Source: an uncultured Sphingobacteriaceae bacterium (GTDB lineage: Bacteria; Bacteroidota; Bacteroidia; Sphingobacteriales; Sphingobacteriaceae). From it: a stretch of DNA of 9,819 bases. The position numbers were made by a program, and so were the translations under genes. The DNA lies in assembly GCA_937875035.1 (NCBI GenBank), contig CALNCF010000114.1, positions 1 to 9,819 of the forward strand, in the 5' to 3' direction. The notes under the pieces are model-generated. The model worked only from the letters and a program-made list of their open reading frames with translations. It was not told the origin of the DNA and ran no database searches. Positions 5,859-9,819 of this stretch are shown piece after piece. The first letter of the stretch is position 1; each line of letters opens with the position of its first letter.

Positions 5859-6701
5859 ATGAAAAGAACCATGATCACTGGCTCTGCCGCGATCACCTTT
5901 ATGATGGCCAGCAGCTTTTCGCTCCTGAGCCCTGACGGGAAAGCAGGCTATACAGGCTCTCCCGGGGAAGAAACCTGCCATAGCTGCCATAACAGCTTTG
6001 CCCGGAACTCAGGGCCAGGCTCCATCAGCCTTCATTCCAATATCCCTGAAGCCGGCTTTACACCCGGAGAGACCTATACCATGCAGGTAGTGGTAGCACA
6101 GGGAACCCGTTCTCTATTCGGCTTCGATACCGAAGCCCTGAAAGCGGACGGCTCGAACAGCGGAACGATCATTGTAACCAACAGCGCGAAAACACAATTA
6201 CGTAATGTGACCGTGCAGGGTAAGAGTCGCCGGAATATTACGCACCAAAGCAACGGGGGCGCGAGCAGCGATTCGGCGGTGTTCGAATTCAACTGGACCG
6301 CACCTGCTACCGGCGATGCCACTACTTTTTATTTCGCGGGAATAGCCGCCAATAAGAATGGCGTGGAAAGCGGTGATTATGTGTACAACAGCTCGCGCGC
6401 GTTTACCGTGGCGCCGGTATCAACGGGGATGAACGCTCATGCAATCCGTTCATGGAAGGTTTATCCGAACCCGGTTTCCGGTACCGAGATCAGCTACTCG
6501 TTCCAGCTGGATGGAAAAACGATGGAATACCAATTGCAATTGTTCAGCCTCGACGGAAAGCTGATGTATGAAAAAAATATTACCGCCCAGAACAGCCTGG
6601 TTCAGGATAAGTTTACCGTGGATGAGATTCCTGCGGGCACCTACCTGCTGGTATGCCGGGCGGCGCAGCAAAGTGTTCAAAGCAAGATCTTTATTCTTTA
6701 A
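5859..6701 (+). CDS. T9SS-secreted protein with a CxxCH heme c motif (choice-of-anchor V/Reeler-like domain)
   Basis: A 280-residue exported protein. It has an N-terminal signal peptide (about 1-30, with hydrophobic core ITGSAAITFMMASSFSLL). Next is a domain beginning GYTGSPGEETCHSCHNSF, in which Cys40, Cys43 and His44 form a CxxCH heme c attachment motif. A beta-rich region follows (about 55-187) that resembles the choice-of-anchor V/Reeler-like family of Bacteroidota. The C-terminus (about 197-280) is a type A T9SS sorting domain, with KVYPNPVSG, the LFSLDGKLMYE strand and IPAGTYLLV, ending in KIFIL. The protein should cross the inner membrane by Sec, possibly gain heme through the Ccm system, and pass the outer membrane through T9SS. 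Function is unknown; electron transfer or adhesion are options. No second CxxCH is present. The gene stands alone, with a terminator 20 bp after its stop. The signal peptide and sorting domain are clear; heme binding is inferred from the motif only. Confidence 0.87.
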   Translation: MKRTMITGSAAITFMMASSFSLLSPDGKAGYTGSPGEETCHSCHNSFARNSGPGSISLHSNIPEAGFTPGETYTMQVVVAQGTRSLFGFDTEALKADGSNSGTIIVTNSAKTQLRNVTVQGKSRRNITHQSNGGASSDSAVFEFNWTAPATGDATTFYFAGIAANKNGVESGDYVYNSSRAFTVAPVSTGMNAHAIRSWKVYPNPVSGTEISYSFQLDGKTMEYQLQLFSLDGKLMYEKNITAQNSLVQDKFTVDEIPAGTYLLVCRAAQQSVQSKIFIL

Positions 6702-6721
6702 GGAACCTAACAGATAAGTCA

Positions 6722-6755
6722 ATAAAAAAGCCCTTCGATCGAAGGGCTTTTTTAT
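6722..6755. terminator. Bidirectional terminator, 34-bp perfect palindrome
   Basis: GCCCTTCG and CGAAGGGC pair around a central AT, flanked by six A's on one side and six T's on the other, and one further base pair step outward on each side still matches. It lies between the convergent CxxCH/T9SS gene (stop at 6701) and the glutamate dehydrogenase gene (stop at 6773), and gives a U-run after a GC stem on both strands. It should end both transcripts. Confidence 0.93.
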
Positions 6756-6772
6756 GAGGTACCGTATACCGA

Positions 6773-8215
6773 TTAAGGGAAGATACCAAGGTTCATATAA
6801 GATACAGCGATCTTGTCGATTGACGACACGAAGGCTGCTGTTCTCAGGCTGTCGATCTTTTTGTTGCCAGCCTTGGTCTCCCGGATCTCGTGGTAAGAAC
6901 GGATCATCGTGTCTTCCAGTCCGGAGTTTACCAGCTCCAGCTCGGTCGGGCCTTTGATGATCGCTTTACGCTGATCAGGAGTTAAGCTTACACCTGTTGT
7001 TTTCTCGATAGTTTCTACCAGGGTACGGTTTGAATTTTCTTCGTAGCGTTTGTCCATTCTTCCGAAGGCTACGTGAGAAAGATTCTTCAGCCATTCGAAA
7101 TAAGAAACAGTTACACCACCCGCATTCGCGTACATATCCGGAACAATGATACCACCGTTCTTCACGAAATACGCTTCCGCGTCAGGCGTAGTCGGACCAT
7201 TCGCACCTTCTACGATGATCTTCGCTTTGATACGTTTGATATTATCGATGGTGATCTGGTTTTCCAGCGCTGCAGGAACGAGGATATCGCAATCCTGCTC
7301 CAGGCCTGCTCCCGAATTTTTGAATTCTTTCGCCGCGCCTTTATAGCCAAGGATCGACCCTGTTTTCTTACGGTGATCGAACACTGCCTGAACATCCAGT
7401 CCTTTAGGATTGTAGATCGCACCTTCGTATTCGCAAAGACCTACGATCACCCCTCCGCCTTCCTGGATAAACTTGGCAGAATAGAAGCCTACGTTTCCTA
7501 AGCCTTGTACAATCACACGCTTGCCTTCAAGACCAGCGGTCAGGCCCAGCTTCTTCATATCTTCCGCAACGCTTACACACTCGCGGGTCGCATAAAATAC
7601 TCCGCGGCCTGTCGCTTCTCTTCTTCCGTTGATACCGGACTGAGAGATCGGCTTACCGGTTACACAGGCGCTGGCATCGAGCTGACCCGGGTTAAAGGTA
7701 GCATACGTATCCACGATCCACGACATTTCACGTTCGCCTGTTCCGTAATCCGGAGCAGGTACATCGATGCCGGGACCAATAAAATTTTTCTTGATCAGCT
7801 CGGAAGCATACCTGCGGGTAATGTTCTCTAACTGATCTACGGTGTAGTTCTTAGGGTTGATCTTCACACCACCCTTGGCACCGCCAAAGCCTACGTTTAC
7901 GATCGCGCATTTGTAAGTCATTAAAGCTGCCAGCGCCATCACCTCGTCTTCATTCACCATCTCGCTGTAGCGGATACCACCTTTAGTAGGCAGCTTGTGA
8001 TGAGAGTGCTCTACTCTCCATGCGTGGATCACCTCGAACTCGCCATTACCTTTACGGATGGGGAACTGGAAGCGGTATACACTGTTACATGTTTTAATTT
8101 GATCTAAAAGTCCCTGTGGGTATTTGGTAAAGCGGGCGGCTTTATCAAAAAACTCACAAACATCACCAAAGAAATTGGTGTCGTGAGCGGCTGCGTTTTT
8201 ACTGCTTTTTGCCAT
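6773..8215 (-). CDS. Glutamate dehydrogenase (Glu/Leu/Phe/Val dehydrogenase family), animal-like form
   Basis: Catalyses reversible oxidative deamination of glutamate to 2-oxoglutarate and ammonia in the cytoplasm. The 480-residue chain has the substrate domain with KGGIRY (Lys78), MTYKCAIVNVGFGGAKGG (Lys102 and catalytic-type Lys114) and the catalytic Asp156 in VPAPDYGTGEREM. The Rossmann domain carries VQGLGNVG (236-243), with an acidic residue (Glu262) at the end of the second strand, which favours NAD but does not settle cofactor choice. The segments VTGKPISQ, AKIIVEGANGPTTPDAE and NAGGVTVSYFEWLKNLSHV are strongly conserved. The whole chain, including a region at about 388-430 where the animal enzyme has its antenna, reads more like mitochondrial GLUD1 than like the shorter clostridial enzyme. 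It has its own candidate promoter, 87 bp after the ccmD-like gene, and ends at the palindromic terminator. Gdh symbols vary by organism, so none is given. Confidence 0.95.
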   Translation of the reverse strand: MAKSSKNAAAHDTNFFGDVCEFFDKAARFTKYPQGLLDQIKTCNSVYRFQFPIRKGNGEFEVIHAWRVEHSHHKLPTKGGIRYSEMVNEDEVMALAALMTYKCAIVNVGFGGAKGGVKINPKNYTVDQLENITRRYASELIKKNFIGPGIDVPAPDYGTGEREMSWIVDTYATFNPGQLDASACVTGKPISQSGINGRREATGRGVFYATRECVSVAEDMKKLGLTAGLEGKRVIVQGLGNVGFYSAKFIQEGGGVIVGLCEYEGAIYNPKGLDVQAVFDHRKKTGSILGYKGAAKEFKNSGAGLEQDCDILVPAALENQITIDNIKRIKAKIIVEGANGPTTPDAEAYFVKNGGIIVPDMYANAGGVTVSYFEWLKNLSHVAFGRMDKRYEENSNRTLVETIEKTTGVSLTPDQRKAIIKGPTELELVNSGLEDTMIRSYHEIRETKAGNKKIDSLRTAAFVSSIDKIAVSYMNLGIFP

Positions 8216-8244
8216 GTTAACTATGTTTATGTTTAAATAAAGTT

Positions 8245-8274
8245 CAAAGTGAGGGTGAAATCGTATGAGGCAAA
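8245..8274 (-). promoter_or_regulatory. Candidate promoter for glutamate dehydrogenase
   Basis: Minus-strand TTTG (8274-8271) is followed after 18 bp by TCACTTTG (8252-8245), seven of eight positions of TAnnTTTG. The start would fall near 8238, giving a leader of about 23 nt, AT-rich and without a Shine-Dalgarno match. Confidence 0.45.
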
Positions 8275-8288
8275 TGTTTTATTAAAAA

Positions 8289-8313
8289 ACCAGTTAAGCA
8301 AATTATTTCTGGT
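8289..8313 (-). terminator. Weak candidate terminator after the ccmD-like gene
   Basis: On the minus strand ACCAG (8313-8309, inside the last codons) can pair with CTGGT (8293-8289) across a 15-nt loop and is followed by a run of T's. The stem is only 5 bp, so termination would be partial; some read-through into glutamate dehydrogenase is possible. Confidence 0.28.
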
Positions 8314-8512
8314 CTTTTTCAATTTTGCTCAGGCGGCGGTCGATCAGCACCAGGTAGACCAGTATCCCGATGAATATCAGGGCGATAGTACCCACTACGA
8401 CATAGATCTTTCCCGACTGGCGTAGTGCATCGGCCATCTGAACAGACTGAGCTGCAACCATATGATGAAACAGGAACAGGAAGGTGAAGAGTAATACAAC
8501 TGATTTTTTCAT
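8303..8512 (-). CDS. ccmD: CcmD-like small membrane protein
   Basis: A 69-residue protein with an N-terminal hydrophobic segment (about 4-21, ending AAQ, which could be a cleaved signal peptide), a short polar stretch containing MADALRQSGKIYVVV, a clear membrane helix (about 36-55), and a basic cytoplasmic tail DRRLSKIEKDQK. In system I, CcmD is a small single-helix protein that helps release heme-loaded CcmE from CcmC. Sequence conservation in this family is low, so the call rests on size, topology, the positively charged tail and position: it starts 13 bp after the ccmC stop on the same strand. The MADALR..GKIYVVV pattern is typical of the Bacteroidota CcmD family as I recall it. The extra N-terminal hydrophobic segment makes it longer than the enterobacterial protein, a normal trait in this phylum. 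Confidence 0.78.
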   Translation of the reverse strand: MKKSVVLLFTFLFLFHHMVAAQSVQMADALRQSGKIYVVVGTIALIFIGILVYLVLIDRRLSKIEKDQK

Positions 8513-8525
8513 ATCCGGGTAAAGA

Positions 8526-9203
8526 TTAATTCATTATTTTTTCGAGGTGTTTATTGCTGATCACGCGCAGGCGGTAACGGATCTGGGTGATCCATAAACC
8601 CATTAATATCCAACCCAATACAGCCGGGTAGAACACTTTGCGCATCTCGTTATCCATATCATAGCTGTTGAAGCCTGGGTTGCCTCCGTTGCCGGGATGC
8701 AGGGAGTCGGTGAGACGGGGCAGGATAAACACCAGCACGATCATAACCGGGAAAGCGAACACGCTGTATACCGCGGATATTTTGGCACGTTTCTGATCAT
8801 CGTCCATAGAACCTCTCAGCACAAAATAAGCTAAGTAGACCAGCATGGCGATGGCAGCGCTGTTTTGCTTAGGGTCGTTGCTCCAGGGCTCACCCCAGGT
8901 ATAATTGGCCCATAACATACCGGTGACCATACCGAGCGCCCCCATAAAGATGCCCACGTTCGCCGCTTCGAGCGCAAAGATGTCGTCCTTTTCGCGACCC
9001 TTGCCCAGGTAGCGGATGCTGTACACGGCGTTCACCACAAACATGATGATCATAGCGAACCACATCGGCACATGGAAGTAAACATTACGAATGGTTTCGT
9101 GCAGGATAGGTAATACGGGCACGGGACCCAGCATCCCCTCGATCAGGGAATACAGCACGAGGATCGCTCCCAAAATTTTCCACCAGTTTGATTTCATAAC
9201 CAA
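8526..9203 (-). CDS. ccmC: Heme exporter/loader CcmC (CcsA family)
   Basis: CcmC is the inner-membrane protein that presents heme to CcmE at the periplasmic face. The 225-residue protein has six hydrophobic segments (about 9-30, 43-62, 77-97, 114-130, 143-161 and 190-207). Two conserved heme-ligand histidines are visible: His44 in YFHVPMWF and His169 in DSLHPGN. Between them lies the WWD loop at 102-112, reading TWGEPWSNDPK; against the enterobacterial loop (WGTWWVWDAR) two of the tryptophans are replaced by Pro106 and Asn109, while Trp103, Gly104, Trp107 and Asp110 remain. The start may be Met1 (9203) or Met3 (9197). It follows ccmB after 85 bp and precedes the ccmD-like gene by 13 bp, all on the minus strand, as expected for a ccmBCD unit. 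The family is clear. Confidence 0.93.
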   Translation of the reverse strand: MVMKSNWWKILGAILVLYSLIEGMLGPVPVLPILHETIRNVYFHVPMWFAMIIMFVVNAVYSIRYLGKGREKDDIFALEAANVGIFMGALGMVTGMLWANYTWGEPWSNDPKQNSAAIAMLVYLAYFVLRGSMDDDQKRAKISAVYSVFAFPVMIVLVFILPRLTDSLHPGNGGNPGFNSYDMDNEMRKVFYPAVLGWILMGLWITQIRYRLRVISNKHLEKIMN

Positions 9204-9269
9204 ATTAATCTGATAAGCGGTTTCCCGGCCCAGGAGCTAAGTGCTTCATTTATGGCCTTACCACTCGCC

Positions 9270-9288
9270 TGATGCATATTTCGCATCA
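9270..9288 (-). repeat. Hairpin directly after the ccmB stop codon
   Basis: TGATGC (9270-9275) and GCATCA (9283-9288) form a 6-bp stem with a 7-nt loop, starting at the base next to the ccmB stop codon. There is no U-tract, so it is more likely an mRNA stability or processing element between ccmB and ccmC than a terminator. Confidence 0.35.
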
Positions 9289-9819
9289 TTATTCGCGCCA
9301 AATGTAAGGAAATAACAATAAAGAAACAGCGATTACAATAACATTTATTAACAGTAAGGCGGTCAGCTCATTGAGGCTTGCCGAGCGCTCCAGTCCGTCC
9401 ATTGCGTTCTTCGAAAATTTGATCAGGAGCATGAGCAGCGGCACCATCACCGGGAAGCTTAATACTGCCATTAAGGTAGTATTATTATTGGCCTTGGAAG
9501 CGATGGCCGAAACCATGGTAAACACGGAGGAGAAGCTGATCCCCCCCACCGCTACTGCCAGCAGGTAAAAACCAGGATCCTGTACCGGGTTGTTGAATAC
9601 CACATGATAAAAGAACAGGCATACCAGGGATAGCAGCGCCATGAGCACCAGGTTATAGATGATCTTGGAAAGGATGACCGCCTGCGGACTGCATATAGAA
9701 TAATAGTACAGGTAACGGCCGCGGTTCTCCTGCATAAAGCTCTTGGCAATGGCATTGACCGAGGCAAAAAGCATGATGATCCAGAACAGGGCGTTCCAGG
9801 TAACCGGGTTGATCTTCCT
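9289..9819 (-). CDS. ccmB: Heme exporter membrane subunit CcmB, C-terminal part, cut by window edge
   Basis: CcmB is the membrane partner of the CcmA ATPase in the CcmABCD complex that frees heme-loaded CcmE. The frame is open from base 9819 to the stop at 9289, giving 176 residues of a protein usually near 220; the N-terminus and any ccmA gene lie outside. The visible part begins RKINPVTWNALFWIIMLFAS and has the family's ENRGRYLYYY loop followed by SPQAVILSKIIYNL. Four later hydrophobic segments include LVLMALLSLVCLFF, FYLLAVAVGGISFSSVFT, LMAVLSFPVMVPLLMLLI and LLINVIVIAVSLLLFP, and the chain ends YIWRE. The TWNALFWIIMLFAS entry and the PVMVPLL helix are typical of CcmB. There is no internal stop. 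The coding frame extends past the first in-window ATG (9774), so that ATG is internal and not the start. Confidence 0.88.
   Translation of the reverse strand, partial: RKINPVTWNALFWIIMLFASVNAIAKSFMQENRGRYLYYYSICSPQAVILSKIIYNLVLMALLSLVCLFFYHVVFNNPVQDPGFYLLAVAVGGISFSSVFTMVSAIASKANNNTTLMAVLSFPVMVPLLMLLIKFSKNAMDGLERSASLNELTALLLINVIVIAVSLLLFPYIWRE

Noticed and set aside
7073..7501. 142-codon open frame on the plus strand
   Set aside because: It is antisense to the conserved core of glutamate dehydrogenase and has no own signature.

Overview
The window looks like chromosomal DNA of a Bacteroidota bacterium, most likely a Chitinophagaceae-type organism. Four things point there: a secreted protein with a C-terminal type IX secretion (T9SS) sorting domain, a DUF4199 membrane protein, Bacteroidota-style promoters (TTTG / TAnnTTTG), and start codons preceded by AT-rich DNA without a clear Shine-Dalgarno sequence. 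I see no rRNA, tRNA, CRISPR array, insertion sequence or prophage gene.

Layout. Both ends carry cytochrome c maturation (Ccm, system I) genes on the minus strand. At the right end are ccmB (cut by the window edge), ccmC and a small ccmD-like gene (9819 to 8303). At the left end are ccmE and the 5' part of ccmF (1084 to 1, cut by the edge). About 7.2 kb lies between the two halves. Going leftwards it holds: a hexameric-type glutamate dehydrogenase (minus); a T9SS-exported protein with one CxxCH heme c motif (plus); a membrane-anchored LuxR-type regulator and a DUF4199 membrane protein (both minus, possibly one unit); a membrane sensor histidine kinase (plus); and a homodimer-type ABC exporter (minus).

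How they work together. CcmB and CcmC belong to heme export and loading, CcmE is the periplasmic heme chaperone, and CcmF passes heme to apocytochrome. CcmE carries Cys in a CxxxY motif where the classical protein has its heme-binding His, and CcmC has a WWD loop that has lost two tryptophans. The machinery is therefore the variant system I* seen outside the Proteobacteria. The CxxCH protein is a plausible client encoded inside the split locus. The kinase, LuxR regulator and DUF4199 protein look like an envelope-signalling group, but no receiver-domain response regulator is present.

Regulatory DNA includes two strong intrinsic terminators (1348-1382 and a 34-bp perfect palindrome at 6722-6755), several candidate TAnnTTTG promoters, and a 300-bp gene-free stretch (1085-1384) with a spaced 10-bp inverted repeat. 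Most genes are ordinary for the phylum. The most interesting points are the CcmE/CcmC variants, the CxxCH-T9SS protein, the receiver-less membrane LuxR protein and a glutamate dehydrogenase that resembles the animal mitochondrial enzyme.
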